Source: Sipunculus nudus
Lineage: Eukaryota > Annelida > Sipuncula > Golfingiida > Sipunculidae
Direction of reading: 5' to 3'
DNA: 64,000 bases
NCBI GenBank assembly: GCA_026874595.1
Contig: CM049316.1
Coordinates: forward strand, 74,491,176-74,555,175
Under the pieces are notes generated by a model. The model was not told where the DNA came from and did no database searches. It saw only the letters and a list, made by a program, of their open reading frames with translations. This document shows, piece by piece, positions 34,031 through 45,818 of this stretch. How positions within the stretch are numbered: position 1 is the first letter of the stretch; every line of letters starts with the position of its first letter. The position numbers and the translations under genes were made by a program.

Positions 34031-37000
34031 GTAAATACCTAACAGTTAAACACATAGAAGTGTAAACTTGTAGTAAATGTGGCAAACTGTATCTTCCATA
34101 ACTAAATTGCATTTAAATTTATTCACCAAAAGCTAATCCGTAATCCATAGTCAATTTTGTGGTGTCACTACAGATCTCTTCATATCAAAACTGTGGCATT
34201 TGATTTGTATATATTATTTGTATTCAAGAAAGGGATGTATGTTAAAACATACGCTGAAACTCTCTAAGATATTTTGAATCATGTGTAGTAACAGCTTCTA
34301 GCCCAGCTGATTTTTGTTTCATAGTTTAAAATGTAGTTAAGCCTACATAGCAATGATCATCAATACTGACACCCTCACTGTGTACTGGAAATTTTGTTCA
34401 TAGATTTAAAAGGACCAGAAAGGAGATTCAAAGGCATTAAGTATAATCATTTATCTAAATTATCTCATGCCACTTTTGGATATTATAACATGCAGGAAAT
34501 ATGTAAAAACCATGCCAGTTCAGTTTAGTACATATTATGTTTCAGTAGTAATTCACAAGATAAAATTATAATCTTTGTTCTATAATTTTGAAATTACTAA
34601 GGTAGTTACAAAACAAACACATCTACAATCTATACTATAGACCTTGTCTAAGAATAGTAAAACATTCGCTAAGGGATAGTGCTGTTCAAACAGTACCAGA
34701 AAAAATACACATTACATCAAGAACATGGTTAATTAGCTTGCATGTAATTTTAATCTGTTTACTAAATCATCCCCCAAACCATCTCTGTGTGACACAAGTT
34801 GCATCTCAGTATATATTTATTTGTGTGTGAATTGTGTTGATTTTACAGATTAATTTGTCAAAAAGGGAAATTCAATGCAGTTTCATGTCTCATGAATTAC
34901 TGGGTTGATAATAATTCATGCTAACCATTGGGTTGTATATTTTTCTTGTTGTACAACAGTATCAAGACGACCTGTCAGAACTGAATGAGCTGGCACGTCA
35001 CCGTCCGAGGTCCACACTTATTCTGTCTCTAGTACAAGAGAACACACGTATCCGAGACCTGCAGAATGAGAACCGTGAGCTGCAACAGATGCTTGAAGAG
35101 CATCAGTCAGCGCTGGAGCTGATCATGACCAAGTACCGGGAACAGATCCTCAAACTGATCGTGGCCAACAAGCTGGACAAGACAGCCCAGCAGCAGCAGC
35201 AGGATGAAGCCATGGTGTGTGCTTGTATTGTTTTAGACTGCTTGTTTATCAATTAAGGGACCTAATCATGTATAAAGCATGTTGAAATAACATGAAAACT
35301 GATATTTTCTCTTTGAAATAAATTAGTACCTGCCAAAATATTTCCCTGATACCGTTTGTGTACTCCTGTACAAAAGTGTGATGGGTGAAGTCACTGTAGC
35401 TTACAAAAACACAGTGCATGGAACTCCATGCACTGCCTGGACCACAACACCTGTCGATCAGGAGATGCTTTGACTGACTTTGCCCTAAGAAATGTGATAC
35501 ATGTTTTCACTGGCTGAAACATGGGTGCAGTGGCTCAGGGACCTGATACATAGGGTCACACAGAGTGTTTCATTTCAGCTGAAACCCTTGGACCAAATGT
35601 ACATAACTGATATACATTCGGCCCATGAACCTTTATGTCCATCAGCAGGTACTGAGACTGTGTGGCTGTGTGTGCTGGGATGGTTTTGTTGGAAACTTTT
35701 TGAATAAAGCAAAACTGAACTGATAGTGTGGAAGAATAGGCATAATATTGCTCCTGATTATGTCCCAAAGAATAGACCTTTACCATGAGCATGTACACTG
35801 CATGCTATGGTTGTCTGCTGGTTTCGAGTCCTTTGAGACAGCATAAGTTGGTTAACTAATGTTAAATGAAAGCAGATACATGTCACAGACAAGACCTAGT
35901 GGTAGGAATCGGTTGTAAAATCATGAACAACGATTGAAAGAAAAACGAACCATGATTGATTATATATAAGTTATTTTATGTACCATCTATATTTCCATGA
36001 AGTCTTCTATCTGGAATTATACCTAAATACTGACCAAGTAAATTCAGTCTTAACTTGTACATCACACTGAAAAGGCAAGGCCAGGTTGTTGGCTGTTCAT
36101 TGCTCAAGGATAAAATTTAATGCTGTTTGCTGTTTAGAGCCCTGTCTTTCTTATATCTCTGAGAGAATTATTGAAATAATAGGCATGACTTCTTTGGATG
36201 TGCATACATCATTGTTATGATCGATTATGCAAAAATACAATCAAATTTTAAAACGATTATGAAAGAAATCTACCAATCATCAGTATAAGTGATTAATAGT
36301 CACACCACTATAAAGACACACTTCTAATGGTAAGACAGGATTCTTTTGCTTTCATCATTTCAGACATAGCAGCTAATATCTTTTTTTGTTGATAACAGTC
36401 CCACACTGTAATGTCAATCATCACAAACATATGTCACTAGTGCAAAAGGTTTGTTATAGCTAACCATCTGGAATTAAAGTTGTCGGAGCTGTAGTGATCA
36501 CCCTCGCCCATCCGTTTTAGGGCATATATCAAAACTGTTTAACCTAGAAACTCCTAACTTGAAATACTGAGGAATCCTTGGGAAATAAATATAGAATCCC
36601 AAAATGAGGTCACCATGACTGGTATTCTGTAAAATGTGCTGGAAAAATATGATTTAGAGCACTCTGAAAGACTGACTCTTAGTGCCCCAGTTTGCTGGAA
36701 AAATATTTTGTGTTGAATCATTTAAATTAAGTAACCCACCTACACCTTAAAGATGATCCACCACTTGTTTTTAAATACAAATCCTGTGCTTTAAGGCTAC
36801 TGTCAATTTGATATAACACATTAATTTGAAATATAAGAGGAAAGTTGTAGAAAATGCTTGATTTCAAAACATCTCAACCCCAAAGTTGACATTTTATGTG
36901 TGTCATTGATTACATTGATGAAAAGCCAAATTATAATAAGACTGAAGAATGATTGTAAGTACCACGCAATTTACCACCAAACATACTGTGGTGGATCCAG

Positions 37001-37431
37001 GCGTGGGAGTGGGGGGGGGGGGGGGGGGGGGTCCAGGGGTCCACATTAATTTGAAATATAAGAGGAAAGTTGTAGAAAATGCTTGATTTCAAAACATCTC
37101 AACCCCAAAGTTGACATTTTATGTGTGTCATTGATTACATTGATGAAAAGCCAAATTATAATAAGACTGAAGAATGATTGTAAGTACCACGCAATTTACC
37201 ACCAAACATACAGTGGTGGATCCAGGCGTGGGAGTGGAGGGGGGGGGTCCAGGGGTCCAGAACCCCCCCCCCCCCTCCTTTTTTGAGCCGAAACAACCTA
37301 TTTAAGGGTTTTGAACCAAATTTTGCAACCTGGACCCCGTCCTTTCCAGAACAGAGGACCTTAAAAAAAGTCTCTCTTAGTCTTCCTTGGTTGGACCCTC
37401 CCCTTTCCAAAATCCTGTATCCGCCCCTGAC

Positions 37432-37462
<31 letters not shown>

Positions 37463-37484
37463 TAAGCACTGAAACCTACTTAGG

Positions 37485-37529
<45 letters not shown>

Positions 37530-38587
37530 GCAGATTATCACTCAAAAAGAATACCACTATTAAAAATTATTAATTGATAAGATGTCAGTATAATATTCAG
37601 TGACATATGATCTCTCATATCTAATGTTGGTTGTGTTGTGTATATATTCAGGATACATCAGAGAAAATTGAGAAAATAGCAGAAATGGCAGCAGTGATGC
37701 AGCGAGCTGCTCAGATGGACGAAGATGTCTGTACAAGACAACAGGAGCTCATTACGCAGCTGAAAACCGAGAACAAGACGTTACGTTCCCTCCTCAAGAA
37801 CAGCATGCTTCAGTTAGCGTCGTTAGAAAACACGGATCAGGAGACGCAGACAAGTCGTGATTCTGATTCTGAAGACGGTGCCCGCACTCACTTTGAAAAG
37901 CAAGATACGATTAAAAAACAACCTAAAACTAAGTCCTTCATCAGGAGGGCTAATGAAAAATCTGCAGGAAAGAAAGCTGATAAAGCTGCTGATAAAAAGA
38001 ATGAGAGCAGTGATCAAAAGACTAACTCTCCAAAATCAGATTCTACAGAATCTGTGGTTGAGAAATCGTGTTCCCCAAAGCTGGAGCAGGCAGACTCTAA
38101 ATCAAACAAGTCGTCATCTCCTAAACCTGAAAAAACAGAATCCAGAGTGCAGAAATCTCCCCCGAAGTCCGATAAAACAGATGCCAAGATAACAGATAAA
38201 TCCCAAAAGGCTGATAAAACTGAAAGTAAAACTGATAAATCACTCTCAGGTAAATCTGAAAAGGCCGACTCGAAATCAGAAAGATCCACAAAATCCGGGA
38301 AGACTGATACAAAGAGTGATAAATCACCGTCGCCAAAGTCTGATCGAGCTCCCAAGATCGATAAATCTCCAAAAAGCGAGAAATCTGAGGCAAAGAAAGA
38401 CAAGTCCAAAGGTGATAAGCTGGACCAAAAAGGAGAGAAAGCTAGTCCAAAACCAAACAAATCTGGAAACAAGGGGGATAAAAACTTCGTAAAGTCTGAT
38501 GCAGGAGGTGAGAATAAAATTGATGATGTGGGGAAAGCGACGTTAAATGATTTAGATTCATCACCAGCCAATAAAAAGAAAGTTTAA
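33896..38587 (+). CDS. SIKE1/FGFR1OP2-family coiled-coil protein with long Lys/Ser-rich tail
   Basis: Three coding exons, 33896-34030, 34960-35214 and 37652-38587, give 441 aa with both introns in phase 0. Residues 1-190 match the SIKE1/FGFR1OP2 family: N-terminal [20 protein letters not shown], central [11 protein letters not shown], then [17 protein letters not shown] and [17 protein letters not shown]. In vertebrates SIKE1 binds TBK1/IKK-epsilon and both proteins are STRIPAK-associated, so a signalling-adaptor role is inferred. An in-frame ATG lies three codons upstream at 33887; I chose 33896 because it places SIEK where vertebrate proteins have TIEK. Vertebrate proteins are about 207-253 aa. 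Here a tail of roughly 240 residues built from SPK, KSD, KSE and DK motifs follows the coiled coils in the same last exon. FGFR1OP2 versus SIKE1 cannot be decided; the gene may be pre-duplication. Confidence 0.92.
34960..35214 (+). CDS. SIKE/FGFR1OP2-like exon 2 (coding)
   Basis: 85 codons, [20 protein letters not shown] through the [17 protein letters not shown] core to a Gln-5 run and DEAM. Acceptor GTACAACAG. The donor ATG/GTGTGTG is weak (GTGTGT), but joining here keeps phase 0 with exon 3. A TTAA-flanked MITE begins 38 bp past the donor. Confidence 0.85.
35253..35768 (+). mobile_element. TTAA-flanked MITE, copy 2, in the SIKE-like gene intron 2
   Basis: TTAA at 35253-35256 then GGGACCTAATCATG; right end GATTATGTCCC with the right TTAA decayed. 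Colinear with 10819-11326. Starts 38 bp after the exon 2 donor. Confidence 0.75.
36817..37259 (+). repeat. 225-bp tandem duplication in the SIKE-like gene intron 2
   Basis: Unit 1 (36817-37041) and unit 2 (37042-about 37259) are nearly identical and each ends with GGATCCAGGCGTGGGAGTG plus a G run and GTCCAGGGGTCCA. The G runs differ in length. Confidence 0.92.
37212..37430 (+). mobile_element. MITE-like element with GGATCC-type ends
   Basis: Left GTGGTGGATCCAGGCGTGGG and right CCTGTATCCGCCCC are imperfect inverted ends around a poly-G/poly-C centre. Its left end was copied in the 225-bp duplication. Confidence 0.5.
37432..37525 (+). repeat. Two (AT)n microsatellites
   Basis: 37432-37464 and 37488-37525, separated by a short unique stretch, about 130 bp before the acceptor of SIKE-like exon 3. 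Confidence 0.95.
37652..38587 (+). CDS. SIKE/FGFR1OP2-like exon 3 (coiled coil plus Lys/Ser tail)
   Basis: 312 codons including TAA at 38585-38587. Starts [16 protein letters not shown] after acceptor TATATTCAG, continues through the last heptad region [16 protein letters not shown], then a low-complexity tail rich in Lys, Ser, Asp and Pro with many SPK/SPKP sites. Upstream the intron ends in AT microsatellites. The long ORF on the opposite strand (38014-38571) is a mirror of this repetitive tail. Confidence 0.93.
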   Translation, partial: DTSEKIEKIAEMAAVMQRAAQMDEDVCTRQQELITQLKTENKTLRSLLKNSMLQLASLENTDQETQTSRDSDSEDGARTHFEKQDTIKKQPKTKSFIRRANEKSAGKKADKAADKKNESSDQKTNSPKSDSTESVVEKSCSPKLEQADSKSNKSSSPKPEKTESRVQKSPPKSDKTDAKITDKSQKADKTESKTDKSLSGKSEKADSKSERSTKSGKTDTKSDKSPSPKSDRAPKIDKSPKSEKSEAKKDKSKGDKLDQKGEKASPKPNKSGNKGDKNFVKSDAGGENKIDDVGKATLNDLDSSPANKKKV

Positions 38588-39630
38588 TGTGAGTGAACGG
38601 TCTGCAAACTCTGTGTGAGATACATTCAGCTGTGTCCCATTTCTGATCTCCTCCATGGACAGATTCAGTATAAGTTTTTCTTTACCTCCAGCAACATAAT
38701 TTGTTTAAGGGACCTTTTATTGATATCTGATGCTTATCTCCTTAAGATAATCCCTTGAACATTTTATTAAAATATGCCAGAAAATGCTGATCCCACCGCA
38801 GTCAGGCTGTTTGTGTTTCGTTTATATCCACAGTGCTGGCCCCGCCAAAATAATCTAAACATACTCAACAAGAATATCTGGCAGCAAGTCGGGCAAACCA
38901 GAATTCTGCAGTGATGTTTTGCAAAACATGCAACCAACCATAAGTACATTGTATTTCTATAGTCAACAGTGTCCATGTACCTTGTTTACCAACAGCTTGT
39001 AGATACACAAACTCAGTAATCTGTCACATAGGTGGTATAAGAACCTTTCTTAATGGGGATTGTCTACATTTCATTAATATGTACATGGAGTAAACCTAAA
39101 CCAGATATCACATAAATTTAACATAAAGCTACATGTGAATAGCTGGCTTTAACATTATTAAAGCACTGAAGGATTGAACCCAAGTATTTCACTGTCTGGT
39201 TTGACAATCAGCAGTTACTGAAGGACTTAAGTGTGTCATGGTCAGCACTGGCGAGGAAACAATCAGATCAGCTCAGGTAAAAGCTACAAAATGCCTGTAC
39301 ACAGAAATTCTGGAATGCACTTGATATGTCACACAGTGGAGCATTCAGTGTATCCCTTCATATGGTGTTCCAGTGAAAAAAGTTTCCTGTGTCGAGGTGA
39401 TATCACAAAACATCAGACAAGTTTATGTGAAATTGTGATTGCAGATGTTCTTTGGCAAGATGTAACTGAGAGAATTGTTTTCTCTGTATTGAACAACTGT
39501 TTGGTGATTTCATGTGACAATATATGAATGGTATGTTAGGATGGTAATTAGTAATGGTTCAGTATTATGTAAGGTCAGTCTGTGTATGTTCATGTTATCA
39601 AAGATGCCTAAGTTTATAGACACTCCTCAG
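38588..39630 (+). other. Probable 3' UTR and downstream flank of the SIKE-like gene
   Basis: No coding seen. An ATTAAA variant polyadenylation signal lies at 38766-38771, but several others exist and none is clearly favoured. Confidence 0.4.
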
Positions 39631-39639
39631 TGGTTATAC

Positions 39640-39860
39640 ACTGTTGTCTTCATAGATCTCCTATATTCTCTGGGTTTCACCACCAGGGTGAGCACAGGGG
39701 GGCAAACAATTGCAATCAGACCAATGAGGTGAGGTATCAGATTGTGCATCCAGCTCCAAGTTTCAAACCTGTGACAACCTGCTCTCTTTGGTTTGTGCAC
39801 AAATCAACGCCACACTCTTATTGGAGCAGGCTCTGGTTGCTGAAAAAAATGTGAACAGAT
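39640..39860. mobile_element. Foldback MITE, copy 2
   Basis: Contains TCTGGGTTTCACCACCAGGG, GCAATCAGACCAATGAG and TGTGCATCCAGCTCCAAG in the order of copies 1 and 3, with a degenerate inverted right half. Confidence 0.55.
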
Positions 39861-39869
39861 TTGTATGTT

Positions 39870-41915
39870 CAATGGCATCCCAATCACTGTATGTGACATG
39901 AATGCCATGGTTGCTGTGGCAGTAACCAGCAAATAATCTGTAAGTCGAACACATATTAATGAATATATTTTGTAAATACTTGTGTACATTATTTAGAGTA
40001 CTTTGGCTTCCAGGATTTCATTATGAAAATTAATTAATTTTTTAATATCTAATTATCACAAACCTGACAGTGTACATGTCTCAGAAATTCACAAATGTAC
40101 ATATACCAAGGTGTGAATAATTGTCTATAGGTTTATGAATGTATTGTAGATAAAGATGCTTTAAGTGATAGAGCTTGATTAAAAACCATGAAATCAGGTT
40201 CAAGTCAGGTACAAACAGCAGTATGGAGTATTATGGAATAACAGTGTAAACATTCCCATAGAGTAGAACATGACGTCATTAGTAATTGTTGTTATCAGGA
40301 TTGTTGTGTGTATGCTTTCAGCTATATCACAGTCCATGCACAATTACTATACTTTGAATATACAGGTACCCATTATTCTCTGCAGCTTTAAATGTTCATG
40401 TCATTTATAGGCCACGCCTCTAATATTTAATTGAGGTGATAATGCAGAGCTTGTGATTACTTTAGTGGAAAATTAAACAATTAAAAATAGTTAATAAAAA
40501 GTTCACCAAAGTAATAAAGTAAAAAATTCTTAATTGTCACTCACAATGTTTTATGTTACAGAAAAGCAGATTATGGGCTTACTTTGAGAGATCTGGTTGG
40601 GATGATGTGGCTGTCAGTTATAAACTGGGGCCTGTAATTGGTTGGGTTAGTTGTCAGTCATGTAGTCTGACTTTTGATTAGCTGAGGGTACTGTCAATCA
40701 AATTCTTAAAGAACTGATTTGCTGAGGTAGTTTTCATCACATGTATGGTAACTTTCATTCAGTGTACAATGTTTTTGTTGTTAAAGTTGGATTCACCGTT
40801 TATTACTCTTTCTTTAAAAAAAAAAATGTTGACTTTGCAAGTTATCACCATTTTTAGGCCACCAGTGTATACAACCTTTCGAATATAAACATTTGAGTAT
40901 GAATATTCTACTTATATAACTGTACACATTTAGATCTTACTGCACAAGTTGACGGTCTTTCTCATATATAGTTTACCTGTCCTATATGGTATTCTAGGTA
41001 TATTATCCCTTCTGATGTGTGTTTGTGTATTCTCTTAGGATTTAATATGTTTGTATTTATCGCTTTCAACCCCTGCTGTATATTCACAAGCTTTTCACTA
41101 TTTTAGCATTGAACTCTGTTGATCAAAAGTGAAAAAATATAACAAAGGAACTTTCACATACCGTTAAAATGTTGGAAATGTATAATAACATATATGCAAA
41201 TGTTGCTCCGCTAATTGAAACTCCAAATCACTAAAATTATTAGCCCTATTCATGATTATTTATAGGCTGATTATTTATCTCTGAATATTGTATTTTGATG
41301 GGTAACTAACATACCTTAAAAAGTGTAAATGTATAGTATATAAAAATATACCACAGATATTATGTAGGTGATTATATGGATAGATGTTTACCCATATGGT
41401 ATTAATAACCCCTGATGCTTTATAAATGCTTATGGTCAAATGAGGATGGCTTATATTTAGAATATCAAGTCTTTATAAAAATTAATTATAATATTTATAA
41501 TTGTTTTTTAGTTTTATACCCTCACAAATATCTGTTACTGTTTGACTACCAGTAATTAGCTTTATCGCTTTCTTGTTTTGTGTTTAATTTTGTGCCGACT
41601 ATTTTATTACAATACTCAGGTCACATGATATGTAAATATGTAAATATTCTTTGCTGTGGCTCATGATCACAACCATTTTCATCATAGAGGTAATTGCATT
41701 GAGTGAATTGGTTGCATGTCACCAGAGGTCACTCCTGCATATAGAAACATTTAGGTAATACAATTAATCCCAGAAGTAAATTAGATCTGCAGAATAAATT
41801 ACTCAGAAATAAATCATTGAATATATCATACAATATATATTAATTCTTTGTGAGTATTTTTTCTGTTAATCTGCCTGGATTCCAAATTAAAGGTGTATTT
41901 CTTCATTCATTCATT

Positions 41916-41974
<59 letters not shown>

Positions 41975-42330
41975 TAAAAACTTCTTTGCTGAGATTTTTT
42001 TTTTTTTTTGGTTTGCACAAGGCACAGTACAGTTACTGAATGCAGGTCTTTCGTTCTTTAGATCTATATATATATATATTTTTCTGTTATAAACATTCAT
42101 CAGGTCTTTAAGTTGAAATGTGCAGTATTAAAAAAAAATTCTGTATTCACAGACTTTATGATATTTTTAATTTCTAACATAACAAAATCACCAAATTTCA
42201 GGTCTTATAACTGTACAAGTACATTGTGTATAGGTGAAAGGGAGTGACTCCTTGGGGGTTTTACAAGCCACTACCCTCCTCACACAGCTGTTATATACTG
42301 CAGTTGTCCTACAATAGATCTCCATATTAT
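39870..42330. other. Intergenic, no gene seen
   Basis: AT-rich sequence without recognisable coding. It includes the (AT)n microsatellite at 41922-41971, a shorter one at 42066-42079 and a poly-T run near 41998. Confidence 0.55.
41922..41971. repeat. (AT)n microsatellite
   Basis: 25 uninterrupted AT units preceded by short CATT and CA runs. Confidence 0.96.
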
Positions 42331-42334
42331 TTTA

Positions 42335-42625
42335 ACAGCTGCTTTTATATAGCAAGGTTCTCTGTGTCTGCACAGAGCCACGAAATGTAAGCAGATCAGT
42401 GAGAGCATGGTATCATGTTGTGCATCCAGCTCCAAATTATAAACATGCAAAACCCACTCTTTTTGGTCTAATTACATCAGTTCTGGAACAGTTCAAAGAA
42501 TCAGACCTACTAGGGAGAGTGCACAGTGCCATACCAGGCTCTTATTGGTCCGATTATGAGTCTTTGCTCTGCGCGAACCCTGGTGCTGTGACCCAGAGAA
42601 CATGGCAATACAAAGCAGCAGTCAA
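42335..42625. mobile_element. Foldback MITE, copy 3
   Basis: Left part AACAGCTGCTTTTATATAGC and right part ATACAAAGCAGCAGT are inverted, as are GCATCCAGCTCC-side and ACCAGGCTCTTATTGGTC-side segments. An 86-codon ORF (42399-42659) runs through it but shares its sequence with the other copies and is not a gene. Confidence 0.6.
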
Positions 42626-43454
42626 ACGAAAGGAGACCGACGAAGACTGCAGTGTATAACTGCTGTGTGAGGAGTGTATCAAGAGACCTACATAGACAAA
42701 GGTCAGTACGGTGTAAATATGCACTTAGAGTGCTCTCTGGTGACTACTGTGTTTGGTTGTTTGCGTGTTTGCTTTTTCAGTTTAATGTTTTCTTTATTGT
42801 GACTATTGTGTGAACAATAATCTACCATACCTGACAGAAGTCAGTATGGGTCCCAGGGTGTATGAACTTCAGAAGATGCATGCCATGTATAACAAATAAA
42901 TTATCAAGATAAATGACATTTTGACTTATTAATGTATGATTCAGATGGATTTTGTCAGCCTGCATGTGTAGGTCAGATAAGCACATTATCAGACATGTTT
43001 ATTATGACACATGTGGAGAAACACAAGTACCAGTTCAGATAATGTACAAAATGGTGTATAAAATTAGGTGTGTAGTCAATTATTTCAGCCATACCCCTTA
43101 ACAAATCCAACATGATGTTCATCCTTCCCTTTGTTAATTAGCCGAATTAGCTAATATTTTGTCAAATACTTGTATATCTCTCCCAGGATCCTAATCAAAG
43201 TTTAGTGTGTGCTACATTTAGAAATGTGTGTTTTGGTTCACCAGCTCCTTGGTTGCATCACAGATAATCTCTGCTTGCCAGAACAAAGGTGACCCCTGAA
43301 ATTGGTGATGGAATCTCAAATTAGCCCATCCCAAAACTAGAATACGGTTAGTCGACAAGTGACTATGTGTATCCACCAAAATCACAGTGGGATGGGTGAA
43401 GTATGGCATGGATTGAGTGGCAAGGGGAAATGGAGTTAGATGTGTTACATATTA

Positions 43455-44060
43455 GCATGGATGTCTGCCACGTAAACATGATTGTAGGTGGCACCACCTG
43501 TTATTTGAACGAGAAACTACCCAAGATGTATACACATGCAAAATTTCAGGTGGAAAAGTAAAACCACTGCCGAGATGTGAGTTATTTTATCCCACAGCAG
43601 ACAAACAGATGGCCAGTGTGCAAAAATGGTTGCAGGTGGCGCCACCAGTTTTGTGTTTGATAAACAATTATGTGAGATCCAAACACATGCAAAACTTCAG
43701 AAAGATATGTCAAACCAGTCCAGAGATATTAGGATGGATATCTGCAACATGAACGTGAATGCAGGTGGCGCCACCTGTCATAAAATCAAGAAAGCTATCC
43801 AGGATGTATACACATGCAAAATTTCAGGTTGACAAGTCCAACCAATGCAGAGATATGGGTGATTTTATCCCAAGGCAGATGAACAGATGGACGCTGTGCA
43901 AAAATGGTTGCAGGTGGCGCCATCATTTTAGTGTCATGTTATAAAGCTATCCAAAGGCTACAATTGTGCAAAATTTTTAGCCTGTTCGTTCAAACAGTTC
44001 CCAAGATAAGTGGGTTTATCTGTGGAAACACGCACAAATAGACGATGGGCAGAGAGGAAA
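43455..44060 (+). repeat. Tandem ~148-bp monomers with GGTGGCGCCACC palindrome
   Basis: About four monomers; the palindrome or a variant begins at 43487, 43635, 43764 and 43913 (spacing 148, 129, 149). Each also has AAGCTATCCARGATGTA, ACATGCAAAATTTCAGG and CAGAGATATGGGTGATTTTA. Related single monomers are at 17290-17520, 21241 and 33476-33690. Confidence 0.88.
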
Positions 44061-44239
44061 GATCAGAGGTCAACCAAATATGAGGGCACAGCAGTTTTAA
44101 TAAATTTTATTTTTTAGAGTTCCTCCCAAAAAAACATTAAGAATATTTGAAAATTATCTTGTGAATAAATGTTAAAGATACATAGTTGGTCTCACCCAGG
44201 CTTTGGCTGGCTGATGATGAATTTAAATAACATGTCATG

Positions 44240-45640
44240 TTACCGGGGGGGTGGGGGGGGGAGGGGTCACTAAACCCATCACCCGCCCGGTCCAGTTCCT
44301 CTGCCTCAACTGAGAAAACAGTACATAAAAAGCTTGGAGGTTCAAAAGATGACAAAATGAGCAACCAAAAAGTCTTAACCTGGCCCTAGGCATGGACTCA
44401 TGACGGGCCTCTATTTTTCTTTTAAAATATAAAAAATAAACAGTGCTATTATATGGCCACCCAGCAAAAAAAAACCAGCAGGGGAGGGGGGGGGGCAGTT
44501 GGCCACACCATCTAGATAGTCCTGTCAGAGCCGTAAAGCAGCTTCTCAAAACTGCCATTTTTATGTTGTCATTATCAGTGCACCCTACTTTGTATGAAAG
44601 TTGAGTCAAGAAATATCCCCTATAATTACTAAAGAAAACCTTAAAAAAGTTAATAGGATATTGATCAAATTAAGATGAAACTGAGTTATTTTAAGGTCAC
44701 ACAATATGATGAAGTGATTATGATGAATTTTAGCCTTAATTGTATCAAACACATGTAGCAATTTTTGCCTGTTCCGCATGGTATCTAGGGGCAACACATG
44801 GGGAAACATGCATGCTGCAGTGACGGGACAAATGAAATATCTCAACACGCATTCTGCATGCCGCATTCAGTATACATAAGGAATCTTACCTTAAGTCCAA
44901 AATATGAGATGTTAATTCTCAAAATTATGATTTAATAGAATATTTAAAGTACAAAAATATATGTATTTTTAATTTTCTCCTATAAAATGCTTCCCATTAA
45001 AGATAAAATATAAAGTGTGCATTTTGGATGATGTTAATACAACTCCATAAAGTTAAAATGAAATGTGTTGAACATACTCAGTGGTTAAGATATACTGATA
45101 TGTACATTTAAAGTTAAAATATGAAAAATCAAAATAAGTTTAAAATCTTTAAAAAATTCTAAAAATATTTGGGAATACCCAAGTCCTTAGTTTGCATATG
45201 CCTCATTGTAGTCACTTTTGGCAAATATTTAAAAAAAGTATTTACATGTGGTCTCTAGAGCAATATTTAATTAAAAAATAAAAATAAAATAAAATGTCTA
45301 AACAGACTCAATAGACAATTCTTAGATGTTAAGATGTTACATATCATGCATGAAATAAAAAATGTAAACCCTATAACTGTCAAAAGTCCTATATTATTAA
45401 TATATAAGGTGTTGTGTATAATGATAGAATATATTATGGTAACTATAATTGAAAGCAATTTAATGTTAAAACTTTATTCTTTAAAATATTGTTACCATCT
45501 TTTTTTATTCTTCATTTTCCCATGGAATTAAATCACCTGCACTTAGCCTTGCATTTCTCACGTCGAAGCATCCTGAATAAATCATATATTTTTATTGGAA
45601 CAGTCCTGAATTCATGAAAGGAATCTAGGGCACAACATTT
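44240..45640. other. Intergenic before the rhophilin gene, no gene seen
   Basis: Contains two G-rich runs (44245-44268, 44479-44497) and very AT-rich sequence. The 45641-45818 stretch should include the rhophilin 5' UTR/promoter; no TATA or initiator could be named. Confidence 0.4.
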
Positions 45641-45818
45641 CCGCTACACCGGATGTTATTAAATAGAATGACTGACAGATGAAGTTGGAGAAACTTGACA
45701 AGTTAAACACGTCGTGGAGTTTCGAACTGGATGATTTCAGCCATAGATCAATCTGTAAATTATTTAAAATTATTCTGATGATAAGTTTTATTGATGATTT
45801 GGGTCAGATGAGTACAGG

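Noticed and set aside
38014-38571. 185-codon minus-strand ORF
   Set aside because: Mirror of the repetitive SIKE-like tail; the plus strand has the conserved protein and splice sites.
42399-42659. 86-codon ORF as a small conserved protein
   Set aside because: Related peptides at 25.2 and 39.7 kb come from copies of the same foldback repeat.
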